From assembly GCF_032678705.1 (NCBI RefSeq), contig NZ_JAVTSS010000001.1, forward strand, positions 2,480,001 to 2,544,000: a DNA stretch of 64,000 bases. The letters are read 5' to 3'. Positions within the stretch are counted from its first letter, which is position 1. Each line of letters opens with the position of its first letter. Both the position numbers and the translations under genes were made by a program. This DNA comes from Pedobacter frigiditerrae. Lineage in GTDB: Bacteria; Bacteroidota; Bacteroidia; Sphingobacteriales; Sphingobacteriaceae. This document shows, piece after piece, positions 8,827 through 17,390 of this stretch. The notes beneath the pieces are model-generated. The model was not told the DNA's origin and made no database searches. It saw only the letters and a list, made by a program, of their open reading frames with translations.

Positions 8827-11142
8827 ATGTATCCTAAAAAGCTATTCGTTTTATTCCTTATGCTTTTGGTGCTACAAGTTAAAGCACAAAAGGTTGGCTT
8901 AGTTTTAAGTGGCGGAGGTGCCAAAGGTTTGGCTCATATCGGTACGCTAAAAGCACTCGAAGAAAATAATATTCCGATAGACTACATTACGGGAACATCA
9001 ATGGGCGGTATTGTTGGCGCTATGTACGCAGCAGGTTACTCCCCCACCCAAATAGAAAAGATAGCTTTAGGAACTGATTTTCAGGATTGGGTGGCTGGAA
9101 AATACAAAAGTGATTATAGTTACTATTTCCAAAAAACCAGTGCAAATGCTTCTATTCTTACTGCGAAACTATCAATCGATACAAGTTTAAGGTTAAATTT
9201 TCGGTCGAATATTGTAAATGATATTCCACTTAATTTTGCACTTTTAGAACTGTTTTCACAAGCATCAGCCATTTCAAAAGATAACTTTGATAATTTATTT
9301 GTTCCTTTTCGTTGTATGGCATCTGATGTTTTATCTCAAAAAAGCCTTACCGTTGGCAAAGGGAGTTTAGCAGAAGCAGTTAGAGCAACCATGACAGTTC
9401 CTTTGGTTTACAGACCAATTAAATTAGATGGAAAATATGTTTTTGATGGTGGTTTGTACAATAATTTCCCTGCTGATGTGATGAAAACTGAGTTTAAACC
9501 AGACTTTATTATTGGTGCAAATGTTTCATCTAAAACATTTAATACTTATCCAAAAAATGATGACAGGTTAATGAACCGGTTTTTGGTTTATATGTTTCTA
9601 TCCAAATCTGATTCTACTTTGGTTGGCGAAAATGGTGTTTACATTCAGCCAGATTTAATCGATTATACCACCACTAACTTTGCACCTGTTGCAGAGCTCA
9701 TTAAACGTGGTTATGATGCAACGATGGCAGATATGGTTAATATAAAAAAAGCCATATCAAGAAGAGTTAAAAATGAAGAATTAACGGCAAAGCGTTTAGT
9801 TTTTAACCAACGTAAACCAGATTTAGTTTTTAGCAATGTAACGGTGTCTGGCGTAAATTCTCAACAAAAAAAATATATAGAGCGCCTTTTTAAAAGTGAT
9901 AATGCGACATTCAATTTAGCAGATATTAAACGGGGATATTACAAGTTAGTGGCCGATGAAACTTTCGAAACCGTTTATCCAAAAATTTCCTATCACCCAG
10001 CAACAGATAGCTATAATTTCGAAATTGTAGCACAGCCGAAAAAGAGTTTTAAGATAGATTTCGGCGGAAATATTTCATCAAGGCCAATAAGTAACGTTTA
10101 CCTAGGTCTGCAGTACAATTACCTTAATCGTAAGGCTTATACGGTTGGTGCTAATTTTTATTCTGGAAGATTTTATGAATCTGCTCAAGTTAGTGGTCGT
10201 TTAGATTATCCATCTGGATTACCATTGTACCTCGCAGCAGAATTGACTTATAACCACTGGAATTTCTATAATACAAGTCAGATTTTTATCGAAAATCCTC
10301 ACCCAACCTATATCGAACAAGCAGACAGAAAAATTGATTTGAAATTTGGAATGCCGCTGAACAAAAATGCCAGACTAACTTTAAGCACTGCTTTTATCAA
10401 TAATAACGATAGGTATAGCCCAACCAATTCATTTGCTGTTGGAGACATATTAGACAGAACAGTTTTTAATGGTTTGAAAGCTGGTTTGACATTCGATAAA
10501 AATTCCTTAAATCGAAAGCAATATGCCGATAGAGGACATAGCTTTTTACTAAGTGTGAATTATACCACAGGAAAAGAAAATTACACACAAGGTAATATTT
10601 TTAGAACATTACCCTCCTTTACAAAACAAGTTGGCGTTCAACGTACTTTTAGAGAGTGGGGAAGCATTAAATTAAGCGATGAACATTATTTCCTTCATAC
10701 TAAAAAATACAGTTTAGGCTATCAAGTAGAGGGCGTAATTTCAAATCAGCCTTTATTTTTCAACTACTATTCATCAATTTTGGCTGCCCCAGCATTTTAC
10801 CCTTTGCAGGATAGCAAATCTCTATTTTTATCAAACTTTAGGGCAACAAGTTATTTAGCTGGCGGATTGAAGAACGTATTCCACATTAAAAAGAATTTTG
10901 ACTTTAGACTAGAAGGCTATTTAATGCTACCTTACAAAGAGTTTCAGCAAGATGGATTGCAAGGTGTAAAATATGCTGAGGCCTTTAGCAAATGGCGTTA
11001 TGCAGGCACAGCAGGCTTAGTTTATCATACACCAGTTGGCCCAGTAAGTTTTAGTTATAATTTATATGATGATAATAACAAAAGGCACGGAGTTTTACTA
11101 CATTTAGGATATCTAATTTATAATAAAAGGTCTATAGAATGA
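8827..11142 (+). CDS. Patatin-like phospholipase fused to outer-membrane barrel
   Basis: The protein (771 residues from the ATG at 8827; a GTG lies one codon upstream) has a signal peptide ending VKAQ. The patatin domain has the oxyanion motif GGGAKG (29-34), the nucleophile elbow GTSMG with Ser58, and the catalytic DGG at 207-209, so it should be an active serine lipase or esterase. After about residue 310 there is a POTRA-like segment and then a 16-strand type barrel ending in the 'HLGYLIYNKRSIE' region. The layout resembles type Vd autotransporters (PlpD), in which the patatin is carried across the outer membrane by its own barrel. Whether this one is released or stays attached is unknown. 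The next gene overlaps its stop by 4 bases. Confidence 0.92.
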   Translation: MYPKKLFVLFLMLLVLQVKAQKVGLVLSGGGAKGLAHIGTLKALEENNIPIDYITGTSMGGIVGAMYAAGYSPTQIEKIALGTDFQDWVAGKYKSDYSYYFQKTSANASILTAKLSIDTSLRLNFRSNIVNDIPLNFALLELFSQASAISKDNFDNLFVPFRCMASDVLSQKSLTVGKGSLAEAVRATMTVPLVYRPIKLDGKYVFDGGLYNNFPADVMKTEFKPDFIIGANVSSKTFNTYPKNDDRLMNRFLVYMFLSKSDSTLVGENGVYIQPDLIDYTTTNFAPVAELIKRGYDATMADMVNIKKAISRRVKNEELTAKRLVFNQRKPDLVFSNVTVSGVNSQQKKYIERLFKSDNATFNLADIKRGYYKLVADETFETVYPKISYHPATDSYNFEIVAQPKKSFKIDFGGNISSRPISNVYLGLQYNYLNRKAYTVGANFYSGRFYESAQVSGRLDYPSGLPLYLAAELTYNHWNFYNTSQIFIENPHPTYIEQADRKIDLKFGMPLNKNARLTLSTAFINNNDRYSPTNSFAVGDILDRTVFNGLKAGLTFDKNSLNRKQYADRGHSFLLSVNYTTGKENYTQGNIFRTLPSFTKQVGVQRTFREWGSIKLSDEHYFLHTKKYSLGYQVEGVISNQPLFFNYYSSILAAPAFYPLQDSKSLFLSNFRATSYLAGGLKNVFHIKKNFDFRLEGYLMLPYKEFQQDGLQGVKYAEAFSKWRYAGTAGLVYHTPVGPVSFSYNLYDDNNKRHGVLLHLGYLIYNKRSIE

Positions 11143-11666
11143 GAAATATAATTGTATTGTTTTTAATGTTTGTTTGCGGTAATTGTTTTGCGCAAAATGC
11201 CGACATCAATAACTTTTTAGTGAAGGAAAGCTTATTAAAAAACAGTAAACTCGCCATCATTGCAGCCGATTCACTAGAAAATCCGTTGGAGCAAATTAAT
11301 GGAACTTATACATTTAGCGTAAGTGGGTTTACACAACAATTAACCTTTAATGATGGTGTTGCCATTTTGCCATTGGCGATTGATAAATCTACTTTTGTTT
11401 ACATTAAACACCAGAATGATAAAGGCACACACAGCAAATTATTATATGTTTACAAAAAAGAAGGAAATTTAAATCCTTTCACCATCAGCAGAATTTTCTT
11501 GATTATTGTTCCGTTAATTATCGTAATTCTTGCTTTTGCCTTCAAAAAATTCATTTACATTGCCGTTATTCTATTCATCATTTTTATGATTTTTAGTTAT
11601 AGCAATGGCCTAAATATTTCTACATTTTTTGAAACTACGTTTGACTATTTGAAGAATTTGGTTTAA
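11139..11666 (+). CDS. Secreted/membrane protein of unknown function
   Basis: The 175-residue protein begins with a signal peptide (ending CFAQ). It then has an extracytoplasmic domain of about 95 residues that looks like a small beta-sandwich (a repeated 'NGTYTFSVSGFTQQLTF' style), and two strongly hydrophobic segments near 120-137 and 140-157. I do not recognise the family. The ATGA overlap with the patatin-barrel gene indicates translational coupling, so it may help assemble or anchor that protein; this is inference from position only. Confidence 0.7.
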   Translation: MRNIIVLFLMFVCGNCFAQNADINNFLVKESLLKNSKLAIIAADSLENPLEQINGTYTFSVSGFTQQLTFNDGVAILPLAIDKSTFVYIKHQNDKGTHSKLLYVYKKEGNLNPFTISRIFLIIVPLIIVILAFAFKKFIYIAVILFIIFMIFSYSNGLNISTFFETTFDYLKNLV

Positions 11667-11676
11667 AGAAGTTTAT

Positions 11677-11716
11677 TGTTTCATTAGTATCATTGGTGTC
11701 ATTAGTTCATTGGCAT
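11677..11716 (+). repeat. Low-complexity TCATTAGTATCATTGG-type intergenic repeat
   Basis: The spacer carries imperfect tandem units of the type 'tcattagt/atcattgg/tgtcattag'. Closely similar stretches occur at 15527-15552 and 25365-25423, always outside genes. Confidence 0.6.
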
Positions 11717-11775
11717 GATGCAACTTTGGATAGTAGCACAGACCCTTGTTAAGTAAACTGGATAGCAGCGGTATA

Positions 11776-11800
11776 CTTTGATAGCTAAAAGCTAACAAAG
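11776..11800. repeat. Inverted repeat in intergenic spacer
   Basis: CTTTGATAGCT and AGCTAACAAAG flank three bases and pair over 11 positions with one mismatch. The element sits between two convergent genes (stops at 11666 and 11925). It lacks a T-run, so terminator function is uncertain. Confidence 0.45.
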
Positions 11801-11924
11801 ATTTAGCGGATAGCCAGACAAACTTAAAATGCTGCGCTGGAAATTGCTTTTCGGAAAATTATTATCTTGAATATCGCCAAGAAACCGTTTAGGCCAATCG
11901 TAAATCAAAACCTTAAATCGTCAA

Positions 11925-14348
11925 TTAAAATGGCATTCCTATACCAAAATTGTATTGCATAAAACGATATCTATCTGGAGAATGGTCTGCCAAATAGTTA
12001 GCTTTAAACTCTTTTGCTCCATTAAAGTATTTTCCAATAACCCATTGCTCTGAACCAGCAAATTGAGGGTCTTTCAGTTTTAAGCCTAAATCGAACCTAA
12101 ACACAAAAAACTGAACATCATATCTGAAACCAAAACCTGTTCCTATGGCAATTTGCTGTCCCAATCGTTTAAAATCGAAGTAAGTTTCTGGTTTCGGGTT
12201 GTTAGGAGAAATATTCCACACGTTACCCGCATCAAGGAAGGTAGCGCCCCTAAGTTTGCCGCCAAACAATTTATTAACTAACATGAATCGATATTCTAAA
12301 TTGGTTTCAATTCGCATTTGCCCCAATTGGTCGATGCCGTAAGATGCCTTTCTTGCAGCCTCACTTTTAATAACAGCCCTATTGTAGTTACCAGGACCTA
12401 ATGTTCTAGCTTGCCAAGCACGAACACCGTTCGAACCACCGGCATAAAATAATTTCTCAAACGGCACAGAAATAGAGTTTCCATAGGCATAACCAACCCC
12501 ACCATTTAATCTTGCAACAAACTGGCTTTCTGCACCTAAACTTTTATACCAACGCACATCTACCTCAGGCCTTACATACTGGTTAAACGGTAAGCCAAAA
12601 ATAGTACCATAATCGCCATTTTGAGGGTCGTGTTTATCTCCCGCCAAGCTAGATATCGCTCCTAATAAATTACCAGCAATATCTATGTTTCCTCTAAAAT
12701 AAACGAAGGTTCTGTTTTGTAATAATTTATCGGCGTTTAGCGAATAGGCATACTTCATTCCCAAAGTAAAATCCTTACGAGCGAGTAATTGAATATTATA
12801 AGAACTGTTCCTTAAAATTTCTTCGTTTACCAAGTAATTTTTATTTGTTTTATCATTGGTATCAATTAATACACTACCAAAACGATACTCAAAATTTAAT
12901 GGAGTAAATGAGTGAAGTTTAGATTTTGTTTCCACCCAATCATAAGTTACAGAGTTGATAAAAATACGACGGATGGTAATATCTTTTTGTAATGCATACA
13001 AATAACTAGTTGAAAACGTTGTGTAGGGCATTCCATTTTTACCCATCATAGGGATAGCAAAAGGAATCATCAACCTTGGCACCGTTAAACCCGCACTTAC
13101 CGAAAAATCTCTCTGATAAATGTTTTTGAAGATAGGAACACCCTTTTCATTGAGCATTTGCAAACCGCCCTTTATTTGAAACTGAAATCGCTCTGCTCCT
13201 CTTAAAAAATTATTGTCTGTATAGGTATTACTTACGTTAAAGCCTAATGTACCACTGTTAAACGGAACCTCTATTTCCATTCTATCGCTTCTTCTTTTTT
13301 GAGGAATTAAAAAAATAACTGGGTCAATTTTTGCCGTACTATCCTTAGCCTTTGTGTAATCTATCTTAACGTTTTTGAAAACGTTCAACTCATAAAGCCT
13401 GTCATAGGTTAAAACCTCTTTTCTGATATCATAAGTTTCTCCTTCTCTAATGAAATCATAACGAACAATTGGGTTTCTTCTAAATCTTTTCGAAAGGTCT
13501 GTAAATTTTATGCCTCTAAAAGCTTTTTTATTTTTTAATGAATCTGAAAGTTTATCTAAATCAGTAAACCCTTCAGAATTTTCGGCAATAAGAATATTTG
13601 TTTCGCCTATACTATAAGTCTTGTGTTTAGTACCATCAAGTGGATTTTCGATAATTAACTTTACCCCCACCTTACTGTTATTTTGATTTGAATCTGGACT
13701 ATAAGTAATATACTGACGGACAAAATCATAGTATCCATTTTGACGCATCAGCTGATAGATTTGTTCCCTTTCGTAGGTTAAAGAATCTGCATCATATTGT
13801 TTGCCAACCCGTAAATGAGTAAAGGACTCTTTGTTCGACAGGTAAAGGTTTTTAATTGTAGTATCTGGAATTTGATAAGTAATTCCATTTATAAAAAATG
13901 GCGGACCAGGTTTAGCCACAAACCTCAACTTTGCTTTTTTATCTTTTACTTCGATTTCAGATTTTACTTTTGCCATAAAGAAACCCTTACTTTTTAAGTA
14001 TTTCTCTATTTGGTTACGCGAAATCTCAACCAAGGCACTATCTAAAATTGGAGGCGGATCGCCAAGAGGCTTGATGTTGCTGGTTTTATATTTCCCATTT
14101 TTAGTGTTGAAAATATTGTAAATACCCACATTTAAACCTAAAATCGAAGGACGAATGTCTTTTTGGATATAATTATAGGCATTCTCTTCATAAGCTTTAT
14201 CAATGCTATCAATTTTAACCTTCTTAACTATAGATTGATAGTCTTCAATATATTTTGTTGAAGAACATCCTGCCACAAAAACAAGAATAAATAGTAATAT
14301 TGTAAGAATTTGTACCTGCTGCTTAAAGTTGCTATTGTATGCTTTCAA
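11925..14348 (-). CDS. tamL: TamL-type Omp85 outer-membrane assembly lipoprotein
   Basis: The 807-residue protein has a lipoprotein signal (Cys28 in VFVAGCSS). It then has POTRA-like domains (about 40-400, including the typical 'VRYDFIREGETYDIRKEVLTYDRLYELNVF' style region) and an Omp85 barrel that ends in a Phe (GIGMPF). A lipidated Omp85 of this size is the Bacteroidota version of TamA, called TamL, which works with TamB in outer-membrane protein assembly or lipid transport. No tamB is visible in the window. No ATG lies in frame before the lipobox; the only usable start is TTG at 14348, and a stop lies four codons upstream of it. The start overlaps the start of the divergent methyltransferase gene by 10 bases. 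Confidence 0.87.
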   Translation of the reverse strand: MKAYNSNFKQQVQILTILLFILVFVAGCSSTKYIEDYQSIVKKVKIDSIDKAYEENAYNYIQKDIRPSILGLNVGIYNIFNTKNGKYKTSNIKPLGDPPPILDSALVEISRNQIEKYLKSKGFFMAKVKSEIEVKDKKAKLRFVAKPGPPFFINGITYQIPDTTIKNLYLSNKESFTHLRVGKQYDADSLTYEREQIYQLMRQNGYYDFVRQYITYSPDSNQNNSKVGVKLIIENPLDGTKHKTYSIGETNILIAENSEGFTDLDKLSDSLKNKKAFRGIKFTDLSKRFRRNPIVRYDFIREGETYDIRKEVLTYDRLYELNVFKNVKIDYTKAKDSTAKIDPVIFLIPQKRRSDRMEIEVPFNSGTLGFNVSNTYTDNNFLRGAERFQFQIKGGLQMLNEKGVPIFKNIYQRDFSVSAGLTVPRLMIPFAIPMMGKNGMPYTTFSTSYLYALQKDITIRRIFINSVTYDWVETKSKLHSFTPLNFEYRFGSVLIDTNDKTNKNYLVNEEILRNSSYNIQLLARKDFTLGMKYAYSLNADKLLQNRTFVYFRGNIDIAGNLLGAISSLAGDKHDPQNGDYGTIFGLPFNQYVRPEVDVRWYKSLGAESQFVARLNGGVGYAYGNSISVPFEKLFYAGGSNGVRAWQARTLGPGNYNRAVIKSEAARKASYGIDQLGQMRIETNLEYRFMLVNKLFGGKLRGATFLDAGNVWNISPNNPKPETYFDFKRLGQQIAIGTGFGFRYDVQFFVFRFDLGLKLKDPQFAGSEQWVIGKYFNGAKEFKANYLADHSPDRYRFMQYNFGIGMPF

Positions 14349-15085
14349 AATCTCAAATCAGTTTTATAAAATCGCTACATCAAAAGAAGTACCGTAAAGA
14401 AAGTGGCATATTTATTATTGAAGGTATAAAATCTATAACAGAATTCATAAATTCAAGTTATCAGTTAAATAGCATCTATTACACCCCCGCCTACGCTACG
14501 CTATTGCCAAAAAACCTCACAAATATAAAGTTATTTGAAGTAAACAACGCCGAATTAGAGAAGATTAGTACTTTGCAAACCCCGCAAGGAATTTTAGCCT
14601 TGGTTCATATCCCTGCTAAACAAGAATTAGACCTTAATAGTTTGAAGAATTCTTTTTCTTTAGTGCTGGATGATGTACAAGACCCTGGGAATTTTGGAAC
14701 TATTATTCGCACTGCGGATTGGTTTGGACTAAAAAACGTGATTTGCTCTGAAAACACAGTTGAGGCCTATAACCCTAAAACTGTGCAATCTACCATGGGT
14801 TCTTTATGCAGGATTAATGTAAGTTATACCGACCTCAATTCATTTTTATCAAAAATTAAACTACCGATATTTGGAGCTTTATTAAATGGAAATAATATTT
14901 ATGAAACAAATTGGGGTAATGAAGGATTAATTTTATTAGGGAATGAAGGACATGGAATTAGCGATTTACTTTTAGAAAAAATTACTACTCCAGTTACTAT
15001 TCCTAGGTTTGGCAAGGCCGAATCATTAAATGTTGCCGTATCTGCCGCCATATTTTGTAGTGAATTGAGTAGAAATAAGAAATAA
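14339..15085 (+). CDS. SpoU/TrmH family RNA 2'-O-ribose methyltransferase
   Basis: The 248-residue protein has an N-terminal substrate-binding domain (about 1-95) and a knotted SPOUT methyltransferase domain. The three family motifs are present: DPGNFGTIIRTADW (115-128), LGNEGHGI (200-207) and SLNVAVSAAI (229-238). It should use S-adenosylmethionine to methylate a ribose in rRNA or tRNA, as RlmB/TrmH-type enzymes do; the exact target nucleotide cannot be told. It starts with ATG at 14339 inside the 5' end of tamL on the other strand. Head-to-head pairing of a TrmH-type gene with an Omp85 gene is familiar in Bacteroidota. Confidence 0.93.
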   Translation: MLSKSQISFIKSLHQKKYRKESGIFIIEGIKSITEFINSSYQLNSIYYTPAYATLLPKNLTNIKLFEVNNAELEKISTLQTPQGILALVHIPAKQELDLNSLKNSFSLVLDDVQDPGNFGTIIRTADWFGLKNVICSENTVEAYNPKTVQSTMGSLCRINVSYTDLNSFLSKIKLPIFGALLNGNNIYETNWGNEGLILLGNEGHGISDLLLEKITTPVTIPRFGKAESLNVAVSAAIFCSELSRNKK

Positions 15086-15107
15086 ATTGAAATAAAAAGC
15101 AATCAGC

Positions 15108-15138
15108 TTTGCATACTAACTTATAATTGTTATTTTTG
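15108..15138 (+). promoter_or_regulatory. Bacteroidota housekeeping promoter of tRNA-Cys
   Basis: TTTG at 15108-15111 and TATTTTTG at 15131-15138 are separated by 19 bases, an exact match to the TTTG/TAnnTTTG consensus. Transcription would begin about 12 bases before the mature tRNA. Confidence 0.8.
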
Positions 15139-15155
15139 CAACCTTGAATTTAAAA

Positions 15156-15227
15156 GGTCGAGTGGCCGAGAGGCTTAGGCTCAGCTCTGCAAAAGCTGCT
15201 ACAGCGGTTCGAATCCGCTCTCGACCT
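15156..15227 (+). tRNA. tRNA-Cys (anticodon GCA)
   Basis: All four stems can be folded. The acceptor stem is GGTCGAG with CTCGACC (7 pairs), the D stem is GCC/GGC, the anticodon stem is CAGCT (15182-15186) with AGCTG (15194-15198), and the loop CTGCAAA holds GCA at 15189-15191. The T arm contains GGTTCGAATCC. The discriminator base is T at 15227, as usual for cysteine tRNAs. The 3' CCA is not encoded. Confidence 0.97.
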
Positions 15228-15265
15228 CAGATTAACAATAATTAAAAGAAATAAAGCTTATTATC

Positions 15266-15445
15266 ATGGCAGTAACAAGATTAAAAAGAAAAGATAGATA
15301 CAATAAAAATGTTTCTCGTTTAGAAGTTAAAACTTTAAAATTAGCTACTAACTTAGAATTGGGAAGCCGTTCTAAACAATCTAAAACAGACCAATTAGCT
15401 AAAAACAATGCAATTTTAGCTCAATTAGTTGCAGCTAACGGATAG
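15266..15445 (+). CDS. Conserved-looking small basic protein (59 aa)
   Basis: An ATG at 15266 opens a 59-codon frame that begins MAVTRLKRKDRYNKN and ends with TAG at 15445. It is rich in Lys and Arg at the N-terminus and helix-forming residues later, with no signal peptide. It sits between tRNA-Cys (39 bases upstream) and a strong intrinsic terminator (24 bases downstream), so it is probably expressed from the tRNA promoter. The short basic sequence suggests nucleic acid or ribosome binding, but I cannot name a family with certainty. Confidence 0.82.
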   Translation: MAVTRLKRKDRYNKNVSRLEVKTLKLATNLELGSRSKQSKTDQLAKNNAILAQLVAANG

Positions 15446-15468
15446 TTAGATTTTTTCTTTAAAAGATT

Positions 15469-15507
15469 AAAAAAGCATCTCAAATTTATTTTTGGGATGC
15501 TTTTTTG
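15469..15507 (+). terminator. Intrinsic terminator after the small basic protein
   Basis: GCATCTC (15475-15481) pairs with GGGATGC (15494-15500), extended by A-run/T-run pairing, and is followed by TTTTTT. It ends the tRNA-Cys/small-protein unit. Confidence 0.88.
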
Positions 15508-15526
15508 TGCGTTAGGGTTTTTTTCA

Positions 15527-15552
15527 TTGGTATCATTGGTTCATTGGTCAAT
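15527..15552 (+). repeat. Low-complexity TCATTGGTATCATTGG-type intergenic repeat
   Basis: Second copy of the short 'cattggtatcattggttcattggt' pattern, also seen at 11677-11716 and 25365-25423, here directly after the terminator. Confidence 0.6.
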
Positions 15553-15625
15553 ATTCGATAGCTTATGGCTAATAGCTAAATACCAATTACTAACATGAAG
15601 GCTATGGTATTATAAAACCATTAAC

Positions 15626-15946
15626 CTATTCATGAACCAATTTATAAATGCTTTGCATATAAATGGCTTCATTTATTACATTAGAAAAGTTTGCTAGTTC
15701 TTGCCTGGTGAACATTAAACAAATATCGTTGCAAGGTGTTGAAAGAATAACCACTTCACTACCATCTGGCGCATATTCTAAATAGCTATCAAAATCGATT
15801 TTGTCTGTAATTTTGGCAAATTCAGTAAATTGGTCAAAGCTAAATCTCATTAACATACCTGTTTTCCAAATATTTACCGTTCTGCAATTAATACATTGTG
15901 TTACGGAAACACCTTGTTTTTGAGCAATAATTGTTCTTTTACACAT
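15626..15946 (-). CDS. Small protein with CxxC motif, possibly DUF6686
   Basis: The 106-residue protein lacks a signal peptide and begins MCKRTIIAQKQGVSV. Cys-Ile-Asn-Cys at residues 18-21 looks like half of a metal or redox site, with further cysteines at 2 and near 70-74. The rest is a mixed alpha/beta fold with a segment 'SVVILSTPCNDICLMF'-like in the middle. It resembles a small Bacteroidota-specific family (I believe DUF6686, unverified). It stands alone between intergenic repeats; no function is assigned. Confidence 0.65.
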   Translation of the reverse strand: MCKRTIIAQKQGVSVTQCINCRTVNIWKTGMLMRFSFDQFTEFAKITDKIDFDSYLEYAPDGSEVVILSTPCNDICLMFTRQELANFSNVINEAIYMQSIYKLVHE

Positions 15947-16060
15947 ACGCTATGTTTTAAAATACAAATATCATATTATTTAGAATTAATCCAAATAAAA
16001 ACAACGGTATTTTTATAAATCATATTATTGCCATTGTTCTCTAAAATTTATCTTTATTAA

Positions 16061-16618
16061 ATGGAAGCTCAATTCTTCGAAAACCCATTATTATTTAGGA
16101 AATGGTTAGCAAAAAATCATCAAACCAAAACTGAGTTATTAGTAGGTTTTTATAAAATTGGAAGTGGAACACCAAGTATGTCATGGCCCCAATCTGTTGA
16201 TGAAGCACTTTGTTTTGGGTGGATTGATGGGATTAGGAAATCTATTGATGATAAAAGTTATACCATCCGTTTTACTCCACGAAAGTCAACAAGTATTTGG
16301 AGTGCCGTTAACATTAAGAAAATGGATGAGTTAACTAAAAAAGGCTTAATGCAACCTGCAGGCTTAGCTGCTTTTCAGCATCGAAAAGAAGATAAATCAA
16401 GGGTTTATATTCACGAAAATGAAGCCAAAATACTAAGTGCAGATTTTGAGAAAAAATTTAGAACCAATAAAAAGGCTTGGGATTTTTTCTCTACACAAGC
16501 TCCATCCTATCAAAAATTAATCATAGGTTGGATAATGGGTGCCAAACAAGAAGCCACGCAACTTTCACGACTAGAAAAAGCAATTGCTGAAAGTGAACTC
16601 CAAAAAAGAATGAGATAA
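16061..16618 (+). CDS. YdeI/OmpD-associated family protein
   Basis: The 185-residue cytoplasmic protein matches the YdeI-like ('bacteriocin protection') family. The diagnostic stretches are FRKWLAKNHQTKTELLVGFYK near the N-terminus, SVDEALCFGWIDGIRKSID (about 48-66) and RFTPRKSTSIWSAVNI (about 72-87). A C-terminal tail carries the second small domain. The biochemical role of the family is poorly known. An upstream TATCTTTA (one mismatch to TAnnTTTG) close to the start may be its promoter. It is probably monocistronic. Confidence 0.86.
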   Translation: MEAQFFENPLLFRKWLAKNHQTKTELLVGFYKIGSGTPSMSWPQSVDEALCFGWIDGIRKSIDDKSYTIRFTPRKSTSIWSAVNIKKMDELTKKGLMQPAGLAAFQHRKEDKSRVYIHENEAKILSADFEKKFRTNKKAWDFFSTQAPSYQKLIIGWIMGAKQEATQLSRLEKAIAESELQKRMR

Positions 16619-16684
16619 ATTGATTAACCAAAAACAATTCAAAACATTTTATACTTTAAATTAGATTAACCTAAAATCGTTATT

Positions 16685-17122
16685 ATGAAAAACGAAAATG
16701 TTGTAGTTGAAAGAACATACAATGCTCCAATTGATAAAGTTTGGAGTGCCATTACAAATGTTGACGAAATGAAAAATTGGTATTTCCAATTAGAAGATTT
16801 TAAACCTAAAGTTGGTTTTAAGTTTGATTTTATTGGCGGACCAGAAGACGGCATACAATACCTCCACCTATGTGAGGTTACAGAGGTTGTAGAAGGAAGA
16901 AAAATAAGTTACAGTTGGCGTTATGACAATTATCCAGGCAATTCATTTGTTACTTGGGAATTGTTTGACAAGGGCGAACAAACGTTATTACAACTTACAC
17001 ATACTGGTTTGGAGACACTTGCAGAAGGCGGGCCTGATTTTGCAAAAGCTAACTTCTTGGCAGGTTGGACTTATTTTGTGCATACTGCCTTAAAAGGTTA
17101 TTTAGAGCCTGAAGAAGCTTAA
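16685..17122 (+). CDS. SRPBCC (AHSA1/START-like) ligand-binding protein
   Basis: The 145-residue protein fits the AHSA1 branch of the Bet v1-like fold: the N-terminal strand 'VVVERTYNAPIDKVWSAIT' (about 4-22), the turn GGPEDG, the core SYSWRYDNYPGNSFVTWEL and a long C-terminal helix with GWTYFVHTALKGYLE. Members bind hydrophobic ligands or act as chaperone activators; the ligand here is unknown. It stands alone and is followed by a structured repeat. Confidence 0.88.
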   Translation: MKNENVVVERTYNAPIDKVWSAITNVDEMKNWYFQLEDFKPKVGFKFDFIGGPEDGIQYLHLCEVTEVVEGRKISYSWRYDNYPGNSFVTWELFDKGEQTLLQLTHTGLETLAEGGPDFAKANFLAGWTYFVHTALKGYLEPEEA

Positions 17123-17164
17123 CATAAGCTATGGAGCGTGTGCTATTTGATGGATGATTTGGGC

Positions 17165-17288
17165 TTCGTCATTCCCTCGCAGGAGGGAATCGTAATGCGG
17201 CATGATGGAGAGAAGAATTAATAAATAACATTACAGTCGCATTACGATGTCCTCCCGATAGTTATCGGGACAAGCTGAGCATGACGAA
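17165..17288. repeat. Nested inverted-repeat element (GTCAT/ATGAC family)
   Basis: The outer arms TTCGTCAT (17165-17172) and ATGACGAA (17281-17288) enclose perfect 11-base arms ATCGTAATGCG (17189-17199) and CGCATTACGAT (17238-17248). Two further small stems (CCCTCGCAGGAGGG and CCCGATAGTTATCGGG) lie inside. It belongs to the same style of element as those near 34.5, 49.0 and 59.2 kb. Confidence 0.8.
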
Positions 17289-17390
17289 CGTAAAGAGACA
17301 AAAACGCCAAAGCAAAATGATATCACGACCGGTGATATCCCATTTTAGTTTTTATGGTTATCTTTTTATATTTGATAGCATTGAGACGAT

